DNA of 64,000 nt from UBA3102 sp964413055 (GTDB lineage: Bacteria; Bacillota; Desulfotomaculia; Desulfotomaculales; Pelotomaculaceae). Under the pieces are notes generated by a model. That model searched no databases and was not told the origin of the DNA. It saw only the letters and a program-made list of their open reading frames with translations. This document shows, in pieces, positions 35,832 through 44,969 of this stretch. Position 1 is the stretch's first letter. Every line of letters starts with the position of its first letter. The translations under genes and the position numbers were made by a program. The stretch covers positions 132,731 through 196,730 of the forward strand of contig CAYPRB010000004.1 in assembly GCA_964413055.1 (NCBI GenBank). The letters run 5' to 3'.

Positions 35832-38800
35832 TTGTCTTTACGTTTGATTATCGGCAGGGCGGGAACCGGAAAAACCCGGGTTTGCCTGGACGCGGTGCGC
35901 AAAGAGCTTCTGACCGGACCGGCGGGCACTCCCTTGATTTTGTTAGTACCGGAACAGGCCACTTTTCTAATGGAATACGCGCTGGCGGCAACACCTGGTT
36001 TAAGGGGTTTTACCCGGGCCCAGGTCTTGAGTTTCCGGCGTCTGGCTTACAGAGTCCTGCAAAGAGCAGGGGGTGCCGCCCGTAAACATATCGGCGAACT
36101 GGGCAAACGTATGGTACTGCGACGTTTACTGGAACAAAGAAAACACCAGTTAAAAGTATTCCGGCGCTCTGCGGAGCAGCCCGGTTTTGCCGGCACGCTT
36201 GCCGGTACGCTGGATGAAATGAAAACTTACTGTATTGCACCGGCGGAACTGGAACGTGCCGCTTTGCGATTGCGCGACAAAGGAATAAAGATTTCTTTGG
36301 CCGATAAATTAGAAGATATTTGTCTTCTTTACCATGACCTCGAGGCTTATCTGGACGGCCGTTATATCGATCCGGAAGATTATCTGAACTTGCTGGCGGA
36401 ACGCATGGCAGTATCCGGCACTCTCGGGGATGCCGAAGTCTGGGTGGACGGATTTACCGGTTTTACCCCGCAGGAATACAAGGTGCTGGCCGCCTTAATG
36501 CGTAACGTCCGCCGGGTAAATGTAACCCTGAGTGCCGACAGCAGTTCTCTGGAAGGCATTCCTGATGAAACCGATGGTTTTTATCCCCTCCGGGAGACAT
36601 ACGATAAATTATGTGCCACGGCCGCCGGGGAAGGAATTATGGTTGCCAGCCCCTTGATTCTGGACGGTGCCGCTCCCCGCCGTTTCAAAAGTCCAGGCAT
36701 CGCTTGCCTGGAGAAGCATTATCTTTACCATTCGGTCAAGCCCCGGCCCGGCACGGCAAAAGGGGTGGTACTGGCTGCTGCGGCCAATAATCTGGCTGAA
36801 ACCGAGGGTGTGGCCCGTGAAATCATTGCCTTGTGCCGGGACAGCGGGTACCGTTACCGGGACATAGTCATAATTCTACGGAATTTGGAGGCTTATGCCC
36901 AGATAATTCAAAGGGTATTTTCCGATTATGGTATACCCGTGTTTATAGACCAAAAGCGTGCGGTGTTTTACCACCCGCTGGTGGAACTGGTTCGTTCCGC
37001 TTTGGAGGTTGTGACCGGAAATTGGTCCCACGATGCGGTTTTCCGGTTTTTAAAAACCGATCTGGTCCCGCTGGCCAGGGAAAAAGTCGATCTCCTGGAA
37101 AACTACGTCCTGGCGCACGGCATCCGCGGTCACCGTTGGATGGACGGAAAACCCTGGGCCTATATCAGACAGCTGTCCCTGGAGGAAGACCGGGAAGTAA
37201 CAGAACCTGAAGCAAGGGAATTAGAAGAAATTAATCTTATCCGGCAGCAGGCGGTTACGGCTTTGGCCGGTTTTTTTAAAGCAATGGAAACGGCCGTAAG
37301 TGTGCGGGAAATGACGGAGGTGCTTTTCAAGCTGCTGGAAGAGTTGAAGGTCCCGGCAACACTGGAAAGGTGGAGCAGGGAAGCGGAAACAAAGGGGCAG
37401 CTGGAAAACGCCAGGGAGCACGCCCAGGTTTGGGACGGGGTAGTTTCCTTGATGGACCAGGTAGTGGAAGCATTAGGTGAGGAAAAATTAACGCCGGAGG
37501 AATATAAGGTGATTTTGAATTCCGGTTTGGAAAGTTTGCGCCTGGGCTTGATTCCACCAGGCCTGGACCAGGTGGTGGTGGGTTCCCTGGACCGTTCCCG
37601 CTTTCCGGAGGCGCGGGCGGCTTTTGTCATGGGAGTTAACGACGGCGTGCTGCCGGCCCGGACCAAAGAGCAAGGGATCATTTCCGAAGGGGAACGTGAC
37701 GGACTGAAGGCGGCAGGTATTAACCTGGCACCGGGCGCCAGGCGCCGGGTTTTAGACGAACAATACCTAACCTACCTGGCCTTGAGCCGGGCATCCGAAT
37801 TGCTGTATTTAAGCTACCCCGCGGCGGATGACGAAGGAGGGGCATTGATGCCCTCCCAAGTGATAGGGCGGGTTAAGGCATTGCTGCCGGACGTGGAGCA
37901 GCGGGTGTGGCCGGTAGAACCAAACCCCGCTTTGGCCGGTGAGCTGGATTTCATTACCGGTCCGGACCGTACTTTGTCATACCTTGCCGCGCAATTAAGG
38001 GAAGCAAAGGCCGGCCGGCCGGTAAACCCGCTGTGGTGGGACGTGTACCGGTGGTTTATCCAGGGCAGTCAGCGCGAAAAATGCGCCCGGGTACTGTCGG
38101 CGCTCTTTTTTACCAACCGGGAGGAAATGCTTTCCCCGGGTACCGGCAGGAAACTTTACGGACGCATCCTGAAGACCAGCATATCCGGGATGGAGAAGTT
38201 CATGGCCTGTCCTTTTGCGCATTTTCTTTCCCGTGGCCTGAAGTTGAAGGAAAGAGCAGCTTTCAAGCTGGAGGCCCCTGATTTGGGCCGGTTTTTTCAC
38301 GCCGCGCTCAAACTCTTCGGGGAGCGGTTGCGGTCGGAAGGTTTGGAATGGGGCGCGCTGGGAAAAGAACAAATCGGAAGTATGGCCGGGGAAGCAGTGG
38401 ACCTGCTGGCACCCCGGCTGCAAAACGAAATTCTGCTCAGCACCGCCCGCCGCCGTTATCTGACCGGTAAGCTCAAGCGTACCGTGCGCCGGGCGGCCCT
38501 GGTACTGGCTGAACATTCCCGGCGCGGCAGTTTCCGGCCGGTGGGCCTGGAACTGGCTTTCGGACCGGGCGGAGACCTGCCGGCGGTTACCTTTACCCTC
38601 ACCGGCGGTACCGAAATGATCCTGACCGGCCGTATTGACCGTGTTGATGCCGCCGTGAATGACGAAGGCATCTACCTGCGGGTGATTGATTACAAGTCGG
38701 GCCAAATGACCGTAAAGCTGGCGGATGTTTACCACGGGTTAAAAATACAGCTCATGTCCTACCTGGATGTCGCCCTGAGGCATGCCGGTTTGCTTCTTAA

Positions 38801-39314
38801 ACGCCATGAGCGTGCTTTGCCGGGCGCCGTACTTTACTTCCGGATCGACGACCCCCTGATTAAGACGGACGGGGGGATCCCGCCGGAAGAAGAACGGGAA
38901 AAGAAGATCTTGAAAGAACTGCGCATGACCGGTATGGTATTATCCGATCCGGCGGTGGCGCGGATGATGGACGGCAGCATTAAAGGACAGTCTGATTTGA
39001 TACCGGTATATCTTAAAAGCAGCGGGGAGATAGCAGACCGCTCCGCAGTACTCACCCGGGAACAATTCGACCTTTTAAGGGCTTATCTGCGCTCAAAACT
39101 TATTGCTGCCGGGGACGACATTATGCGCGGGGTGGTCGACATTGCACCTTACCGGCGCGGCAGCACCGGTGCCTGTCTTTACTGCCCCTACCGGAAGGTT
39201 TGCCAATTCGATATCCTGATGGAAGGTAATGCCTACCGTATCATTAGGGACGAAGCCGAAAACGTGATGTGGGACCTGATAACAAGTTCGGTGGGTGGTG
39301 ATTTCATTGAATAA
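35832..39314 (+). CDS. addB: ATP-dependent helicase-nuclease subunit AddB
   Basis: 1160 residues. Walker A GRAGTGKTR (8-16) opens an inactivated helicase fold. The C-terminal nuclease domain (about 780-1150) has RIDRVDAA and VIDYKSGQ. The Fe-S cluster cysteines are in MACPFAHFL and CLYCPYRKVC. AddAB resects double-strand breaks to Chi-like sites and loads RecA. TTG start behind GGTGAAAGA. Its end overlaps addA by 20 nt. Confidence 0.95.
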   Translation: MSLRLIIGRAGTGKTRVCLDAVRKELLTGPAGTPLILLVPEQATFLMEYALAATPGLRGFTRAQVLSFRRLAYRVLQRAGGAARKHIGELGKRMVLRRLLEQRKHQLKVFRRSAEQPGFAGTLAGTLDEMKTYCIAPAELERAALRLRDKGIKISLADKLEDICLLYHDLEAYLDGRYIDPEDYLNLLAERMAVSGTLGDAEVWVDGFTGFTPQEYKVLAALMRNVRRVNVTLSADSSSLEGIPDETDGFYPLRETYDKLCATAAGEGIMVASPLILDGAAPRRFKSPGIACLEKHYLYHSVKPRPGTAKGVVLAAAANNLAETEGVAREIIALCRDSGYRYRDIVIILRNLEAYAQIIQRVFSDYGIPVFIDQKRAVFYHPLVELVRSALEVVTGNWSHDAVFRFLKTDLVPLAREKVDLLENYVLAHGIRGHRWMDGKPWAYIRQLSLEEDREVTEPEARELEEINLIRQQAVTALAGFFKAMETAVSVREMTEVLFKLLEELKVPATLERWSREAETKGQLENAREHAQVWDGVVSLMDQVVEALGEEKLTPEEYKVILNSGLESLRLGLIPPGLDQVVVGSLDRSRFPEARAAFVMGVNDGVLPARTKEQGIISEGERDGLKAAGINLAPGARRRVLDEQYLTYLALSRASELLYLSYPAADDEGGALMPSQVIGRVKALLPDVEQRVWPVEPNPALAGELDFITGPDRTLSYLAAQLREAKAGRPVNPLWWDVYRWFIQGSQREKCARVLSALFFTNREEMLSPGTGRKLYGRILKTSISGMEKFMACPFAHFLSRGLKLKERAAFKLEAPDLGRFFHAALKLFGERLRSEGLEWGALGKEQIGSMAGEAVDLLAPRLQNEILLSTARRRYLTGKLKRTVRRAALVLAEHSRRGSFRPVGLELAFGPGGDLPAVTFTLTGGTEMILTGRIDRVDAAVNDEGIYLRVIDYKSGQMTVKLADVYHGLKIQLMSYLDVALRHAGLLLKRHERALPGAVLYFRIDDPLIKTDGGIPPEEEREKKILKELRMTGMVLSDPAVARMMDGSIKGQSDLIPVYLKSSGEIADRSAVLTREQFDLLRAYLRSKLIAAGDDIMRGVVDIAPYRRGSTGACLYCPYRKVCQFDILMEGNAYRIIRDEAENVMWDLITSSVGGDFIE

Positions 39315-42300
39315 CCGGTGGACGGACGAACAAAAAGAAGCGGTTTTTTCCCGCGGCGGTAATTTGCTGGTGTCAGCGGCCGCCGGGGCGGGAAAAACCA
39401 CGGTACTGGTGGAACGCATTATCAGACTGGTCACTGATCCGGTGCAGCCGGTGGATATCGATCATTTATTGGTGGTTACTTTCACCAACGCCGCCGCTGC
39501 GGAAATGAGGGAACGCATCGGCCGGGCCCTGGCCCATGAAATCAACCGCCAGCCTGATTCCAAACACCTGCGGAGGCAGGCGGCCCTGCTGGGCAGGGCC
39601 TGTATCAGCACGATACATTCTTTTTGCCTGGAACTTTTGCGCGGTCATTTTCACCGGATTGATCTGGACCCGGCCTTCCGGGTGGCTGATGAAACAGAAA
39701 CCGCGCTGATTCAAACGGAAGCCCTGGAGGAATTGTTTGAGCAGTGTTATGCCGCGGGCAGCGGTTCTTTATTTACCGCCCTGGTGGACAGTTACGGGGG
39801 TAAGCGTGACGATACAAATTTACAGGAGATGGTCCTGAGCGTTTACAAATTGGCCCGGAGCACTTCCCGCCCGCAGCAGTGGCTTGCCCAATTACCGGCT
39901 CATTTCGATCTGCCGCCAGACGCCGTCTTTGACCGGCTGCCCTGGTGTGGAATTTTGCAAGAAGCCCTGGAAATAGAACTGGCCGGGATAATGGTATCCC
40001 TGGACGCCGCTTTGAGATTGTCCAGGTATCCGGGCGGCCCCGTTGTATACAGCGCCAATTTGGAAGCCGACCGGGAAACCGTCGGGCGCCTCATGCGGGC
40101 ATCCCGCGGTTCTTCCTGGGACGCACTGCAACATTTGTTTAATGGCGCCGGGTTTGGGAAATTGAAAAGCTGTAAAAAAGAGGACGCCGACCCCAAGCTG
40201 GTAGAGCAGGTAAAAAAGCTACGGGAAAATGCCAAAAGAAAACTGGCGGCATTAAAGAGACAGTATTTTCCCCGCCTGCCGGAAGAATTATGCGCGGATT
40301 TACGCCAGGTAGCGCCGTTGGTGGAAGAACTGGCCGCGCTGGTGCAGAAATTCAAGGAATATTACCGTAAAGCCAAAGCAGCCAGGGGGGTGGTGGACTT
40401 TGCCGATTTGGAGCATTATGCCCTGCAAATACTGGAGGATGAAGGCCCGGAAGGGACCGTTCCTTCACCGGTGGCACTGGAACTCAGAGAAAGATTTGCC
40501 GAGGTCCTGGTGGACGAATACCAGGATATCAACGGGGTGCAGGAAGCCGTTCTCCGGCTGGTGTCCCGGCAGGGCGGCGCCCCAAAGCCCAATTTGTTTA
40601 TGGTCGGTGACGTCAAACAGAGCATTTACCGGTTCCGGCTGGCTGAACCGGGCTTGTTTTTAGAAAAATATAAAACTTATCCGGTAAAAAAAGGCGGCCG
40701 GGAACGGCGGATCGACCTGACCAAAAATTTCCGCAGCCGTAAAGGATTGGTGGGAGCCGTCAATTTTGTTTTTTACCAGTTGATGACCGCGGCCGTGGGT
40801 GAACTTGAATACGGTCCCGGGGCCGAGTTGGTCTACGGGGATATTTACCCGCCGGTGCCTGATAGTGCCGGCGTACCGGATGAAGCAGATGAAGCAGTGG
40901 AAGTGTACTTGATCGACCGGGCTAATCCGGCAGCGGATACGGTGGTAAAATCCGGGCCGGAGCACGGTGCCGCTGAGGAAGAGGAAGCTTCTGCCGCTGG
41001 TCCGGACCGGGCGGAATGGGATGAGGACCTGGATACCGCGCAAGCCGAGGCCCGCCTGATCGCTACAAGAATTAAGGAGATGGTGGCGGAAAACTCGGGC
41101 GTTTCAACCGGCCGGTATATTTACGATAAAAATCTTAAAACCCGGCGCCCTCCGGCTTACCGGGACGTGGTGGTATTGATGCGGGCCACGGCCGGTTCCG
41201 CCGACACTTTTGTTGAGGAATTCCGGCGGGAAGGAGTTCCGGCCTATGCCGAGTCTGCCACCGGTTATTTTGTAGCTACCGAAGTTGAGACCATGCTTTC
41301 CCTCCTGAATATTATCGACAATCCACGCCAGGATATCCCACTGGCCGGAGTTTTAAGGTCTCCCGTCGTGGGTCTTAAAGGAACAGACCTGGCCCGGATC
41401 AGGCTGGCCGCGCCCGAAAGTGATTTTTATACCGCCGTGGTAACCGCCGCGCGTTGGCAAAACGGAAGTCTATCCCAACAACTGGCCGGTTTTCTGAAGC
41501 AGTTAGACAACTGGCGCACCGCCGCCAGGCAGGGCTCACTGGCGGATTTGATCTGGTCTGTTTACCGGGAGACCGGTTACTACGACTTTGTCGGGGGACT
41601 GCCCGGCGGCGGCCAGAGGCAGGCCAATCTTAGGGCACTGTACCACCGGGCCCGCCAGTATGAGGCCACTGCCTTCAGAGGATTATTTTTGTTTCTCCGC
41701 TTTATCGAACGGATCCGGGAGGGCGGCCGCGACCTCGGTACCGCCCGGGCATTGAACGAAAAAGAAAACGTGGTGCGGATTATGAGTATCCATAAGAGCA
41801 AGGGCCTGGAATTCCCGGTGGTGTTTATAGCGGGGCTGGGTAAAAAATTTAATTTTAAAGACTTAAATAAGCCCGTACTTTATCATAAAGATCTGGGTCT
41901 GGGACCCGGGCTGGTGGATTACGACTCGAGAGTAATTTATCCCACCGCGGCCAAGCTGGCTCTAAAACACAAGCTCAAAATGGAAGTGCTGGCGGAGGAG
42001 ATGCGCATACTTTATGTGGCTATGACCAGGGCCCGGGAGAAGTTGATCCTGGTGGGTTCCACCCGTAATATACCGGCATGTGCCGGGCGCTGGTGCATTG
42101 CCGCGGCAACACCCGCGCGGGCGTTGCCGGACGGGATATTGGCCGGGGCAGCGTCTTTTCTGGATTGGCTGGGGCCGGCGCTGGTCCGGCACCGGGACGG
42201 GGCGGAAATCAGAAAGCTGGGATTGGTAGAGCCGCTCCCGACAGGAATGATTGCTGACCGCCGGTCGGCCTGGAAAGTATTTATTAACCGGATACCTGCC

Positions 42301-43095
42301 GGTGGCAGTGGTGCCGTGGGACAATCCACCACCGGACGGTTTTCCCTGGTCGGGCGTATGGAACCGGTAGGCCCGCCGGGGGAATGCTACCCGGTAATTA
42401 AAAACCGGCTGGAATGGAGTTACCCGTTTACGGCGGCGACTGTGCGGGCGGCCAAAATTTCAGTTACAGAAATTAAACGCAAGTTTGAAATACTTTCGGC
42501 GGAGGAAGCGTTAAAGATTTCTCATACCACCGCTATTGCGGCCAGGCCCGGGTTTTTACAGCGGGAACGGGGCTTGACGGCAGCCGAAAAAGGCACCGTC
42601 CTGCACCTGGTGATGCAGAACCTGGATTTGAAGGAAGTAGGGGAGCTTGCAAGCATAAAAACCCAGATTGCCAAAATGGTGGAGACGGAGTTGCTGACGC
42701 CGGAACAAGCATCGTCGCTGCCCGTGGAAGCGATTGCCGCATTTTTTACCGGTACCCTGGGCAGGCGGGTACTGGCGGGAAGGGCAGTGTTGCGGGAACT
42801 TCCCTTTACCGCGCCCGCGCCCGCGCCGGAGGTATACCCGGAGCTAGGGGAACCGGGGACGGAAACCATTATCGTGCAGGGGGTATTGGACTGCCTGGTT
42901 GACGAGGGCGACGGTTATTTACTACTGGATTATAAAACCGGAAACATCGCTCCGGAGCAAATAGATGCAGAGACGGCCGGATACCGTACCCAGTTAAATC
43001 TTTACGCCGGGGCCGTGGAAAACATATTGCAAAAAAGAGTAAAGGAAAAGTGGCTGCATTTCTTTGGTCCGGGTTTAAGTAAAGAATGCCGCTAA
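39295..43095 (+). CDS. addA: ATP-dependent helicase-nuclease subunit AddA
   Basis: 1266 residues; the motor and second nuclease of AddAB. Helicase motifs: TDEQKEAVF, Walker A AAAGAGKTTVL, VVTFTNAAAAEMRERI, VDEYQD, GDVKQSIYRFR, MSIHKSKGLEFPVVF and YVAMTRAREKL. The C-terminal nuclease has VQGVLDCLVDEG and LLDYKTG. The start is uncertain: GTG 39295 is the longest reading, but TTG 39307 with GGTGG 8 nt upstream is equally plausible. It overlaps addB. Confidence 0.95.
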   Translation: MVISLNNRWTDEQKEAVFSRGGNLLVSAAAGAGKTTVLVERIIRLVTDPVQPVDIDHLLVVTFTNAAAAEMRERIGRALAHEINRQPDSKHLRRQAALLGRACISTIHSFCLELLRGHFHRIDLDPAFRVADETETALIQTEALEELFEQCYAAGSGSLFTALVDSYGGKRDDTNLQEMVLSVYKLARSTSRPQQWLAQLPAHFDLPPDAVFDRLPWCGILQEALEIELAGIMVSLDAALRLSRYPGGPVVYSANLEADRETVGRLMRASRGSSWDALQHLFNGAGFGKLKSCKKEDADPKLVEQVKKLRENAKRKLAALKRQYFPRLPEELCADLRQVAPLVEELAALVQKFKEYYRKAKAARGVVDFADLEHYALQILEDEGPEGTVPSPVALELRERFAEVLVDEYQDINGVQEAVLRLVSRQGGAPKPNLFMVGDVKQSIYRFRLAEPGLFLEKYKTYPVKKGGRERRIDLTKNFRSRKGLVGAVNFVFYQLMTAAVGELEYGPGAELVYGDIYPPVPDSAGVPDEADEAVEVYLIDRANPAADTVVKSGPEHGAAEEEEASAAGPDRAEWDEDLDTAQAEARLIATRIKEMVAENSGVSTGRYIYDKNLKTRRPPAYRDVVVLMRATAGSADTFVEEFRREGVPAYAESATGYFVATEVETMLSLLNIIDNPRQDIPLAGVLRSPVVGLKGTDLARIRLAAPESDFYTAVVTAARWQNGSLSQQLAGFLKQLDNWRTAARQGSLADLIWSVYRETGYYDFVGGLPGGGQRQANLRALYHRARQYEATAFRGLFLFLRFIERIREGGRDLGTARALNEKENVVRIMSIHKSKGLEFPVVFIAGLGKKFNFKDLNKPVLYHKDLGLGPGLVDYDSRVIYPTAAKLALKHKLKMEVLAEEMRILYVAMTRAREKLILVGSTRNIPACAGRWCIAAATPARALPDGILAGAASFLDWLGPALVRHRDGAEIRKLGLVEPLPTGMIADRRSAWKVFINRIPAGGSGAVGQSTTGRFSLVGRMEPVGPPGECYPVIKNRLEWSYPFTAATVRAAKISVTEIKRKFEILSAEEALKISHTTAIAARPGFLQRERGLTAAEKGTVLHLVMQNLDLKEVGELASIKTQIAKMVETELLTPEQASSLPVEAIAAFFTGTLGRRVLAGRAVLRELPFTAPAPAPEVYPELGEPGTETIIVQGVLDCLVDEGDGYLLLDYKTGNIAPEQIDAETAGYRTQLNLYAGAVENILQKRVKEKWLHFFGPGLSKECR

Positions 43096-43096
43096 T

Positions 43097-44374
43097 TTAT
43101 TCCCGGTAATCGAATACCCGCTTGCTTTTCTTTTCACTCCGCGGGAGTGTCCCCTGCGGTATTATTTCCACACCGGCGGTGATGCCGATGCGTTCCTTGA
43201 TGTTTTTGCGCAACTGCCTGGATATTTTCCCGAAGTCGAAAACCGGTTCGCCTTCGGCTTTGATCAGGCAGGAGTCTTTGCCCTGCTCCCTGGTGATGAT
43301 GATCTGGTACTCGCTGCAGGCGCCTTCGGTTATTTGCAGGACGTGGTCAATTTGACCGGGATAGATATTTACTCCCTTGACTTTAGTCATATCGTCGGTG
43401 CGCCCCAGTACGCGCGCAATCATCGGGTGCGGGCTGCCGCAGGGACAATTTTCCGGGATTATGCTGGTGATGTCGCGGGTGCGGTAGCGTAATAAAGGCA
43501 TTCCTTCCTTGGTCAGGGTAGTGACTACCAGTTCACCCTGCTCTCCGGGTTGGAGCTGCCGGCCGGTTTCGGGGTCGATTATTTCGAAGAGCAGGTGGTC
43601 GTGCCAGTAATGCAGGCCGCAGTGTTCCGGGCAGTCAATGGCAATGCCGGGGCCGTATATTTCCGTAAGGCCGTATATGTCAAAAGTTTCGATGTTTAGC
43701 AGTTCCTCGATCCGGGCGCGCATTTTATCACCCCAGCGTTCCGAACCGAATATACCCCGGACCAGCTCAATCCGGTCTTTAATCCCCCGCTTATGTATTT
43801 CTTCCGCCAGCAGGAGGCCGTAAGAGGAGGTGCCGATTAAGACGGTGGTCCTTAAGTCCGTCATCATTTCAATTTGTTTTTCGGTATTACCCGGACCGGT
43901 GGGAATTGCCATCGCCCCCAGGCGTTCAACTCCGGCTTGAAATCCGGTACCCGCGGTCCACAATCCGTAACCCGGCGTGACCTGAACGCGGTCCGTGCGG
44001 GTAACCCCGGTCAGGATAAGGCAGCGGGCCATCATTTCCGCCCAGGACGAGACGTCGTTGGCGGTATAGGGTACGATCACCGGTTTTCCGGTGGTGCCGG
44101 AAGAAGAATGAATCCGGACCACCTGTTCTTCAGGCACCGCCAGGAGTCCCAGGGGATACCCCGTGCGCAGTTCGGACTTGGTGGTGAAAGGCAGCCGTTC
44201 CAGGCCGGTAAAGGTTTTTATGCTGTGGGGATCAACTCCGCTATCGTTCAGTTTACGGTGGTAAAAAGGCGAATTCCGGTAAATTGCGGGTAACAGTGTG
44301 CGCAATTTTTGCTCCTGCTGACGCATAATGTTTTCCAATCCGGGTTGGTTTTCCGCTTTAATCAAGATTGCCAT
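43097..44374 (-). CDS. paaK: Phenylacetate-CoA ligase
   Basis: 425 residues of the adenylate-forming family. It activates aryl acetates (phenylacetate or indoleacetate type) to CoA thioesters with ATP, or works in reverse to make ATP. Visible: AMP motif IHSSSGTTGKPVIVPYT, later DIYGLTEIYGPG, and the C-terminal VLGRTDDMTKVKGVNIYP. The ATG at 44374 is preferred because GGAGGG lies 8 nt upstream; a longer reading adds 20 poor residues. It overlaps iorB by 17 nt. With iorAB it would turn aromatic amino acid-derived 2-oxo acids into acyl-CoA or arylacetate plus ATP. Confidence 0.92.
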   Translation of the reverse strand: MAILIKAENQPGLENIMRQQEQKLRTLLPAIYRNSPFYHRKLNDSGVDPHSIKTFTGLERLPFTTKSELRTGYPLGLLAVPEEQVVRIHSSSGTTGKPVIVPYTANDVSSWAEMMARCLILTGVTRTDRVQVTPGYGLWTAGTGFQAGVERLGAMAIPTGPGNTEKQIEMMTDLRTTVLIGTSSYGLLLAEEIHKRGIKDRIELVRGIFGSERWGDKMRARIEELLNIETFDIYGLTEIYGPGIAIDCPEHCGLHYWHDHLLFEIIDPETGRQLQPGEQGELVVTTLTKEGMPLLRYRTRDITSIIPENCPCGSPHPMIARVLGRTDDMTKVKGVNIYPGQIDHVLQITEGACSEYQIIITREQGKDSCLIKAEGEPVFDFGKISRQLRKNIKERIGITAGVEIIPQGTLPRSEKKSKRVFDYRE

Positions 44375-44969
44375 TCTGTGTTCCCTCCATGTTCCGGTAT
44401 CCGATTTCAAAGGCACGCATGTTAATGGTCCCAAGTTTCTCCGGGACGTATTTTAAAAGTGACGCCAGTAATTGTTCGCGGCTGAAAGGAAGGCCGGGAA
44501 AGGCAGCCAGCGCTCCCAGCATTACCACATTGCCGGTTTTGGGATGCCCGGCCCGGCGGACGAGAGCGTCCAGGTCCAGAAAAGACAATCTGTCGCCGGC
44601 ATATGCTTTAAGATATTCTGTAAGTGCTTCCCGGTTGTATTCCGATAGTCCCAAATGCACCGCCGCCGGGATAACGGTGGTAGTGGCGGCGATGACGCAG
44701 CCGGCCGGTTTTACTTTGGGCAGCGCCCGGACGGTTTCGGAAAGTTCCAGTCCCAGTAAAAAGTCTGCCTGCCGGTCCGGAATAATCGCACCGTACAGAC
44801 CAGCGCCCATTCTTACGTGGCTGGTAACCATGCCTTCCCGTTGGGCCATGCCGGTTACTTCCGAGGTGCGTACGGAAAGACCGTTTTCCATGGCCGCCAG
44901 GGCCAGTACGCGGGAGGCCATCACAGACCCCTGGCCCCCAATACCGCTGATGACAATATTAAGACTCAT
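44358..44969 (-). CDS. iorB: Indolepyruvate:ferredoxin oxidoreductase beta subunit
   Basis: 203 residues of the gamma-type 2-oxoacid:ferredoxin oxidoreductase subunit. The start VISGIGGQGSVMASRVLALAA is the family signature, and GMAQREGMVTSHVRMG follows. It pairs with IorA to decarboxylate aryl pyruvates oxidatively to aryl-acetyl-CoA with ferredoxin as acceptor. It overlaps iorA by 11 nt and paaK by 17 nt. Confidence 0.94.
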   Translation of the reverse strand: MSLNIVISGIGGQGSVMASRVLALAAMENGLSVRTSEVTGMAQREGMVTSHVRMGAGLYGAIIPDRQADFLLGLELSETVRALPKVKPAGCVIAATTTVIPAAVHLGLSEYNREALTEYLKAYAGDRLSFLDLDALVRRAGHPKTGNVVMLGALAAFPGLPFSREQLLASLLKYVPEKLGTINMRAFEIGYRNMEGTQNGNLD

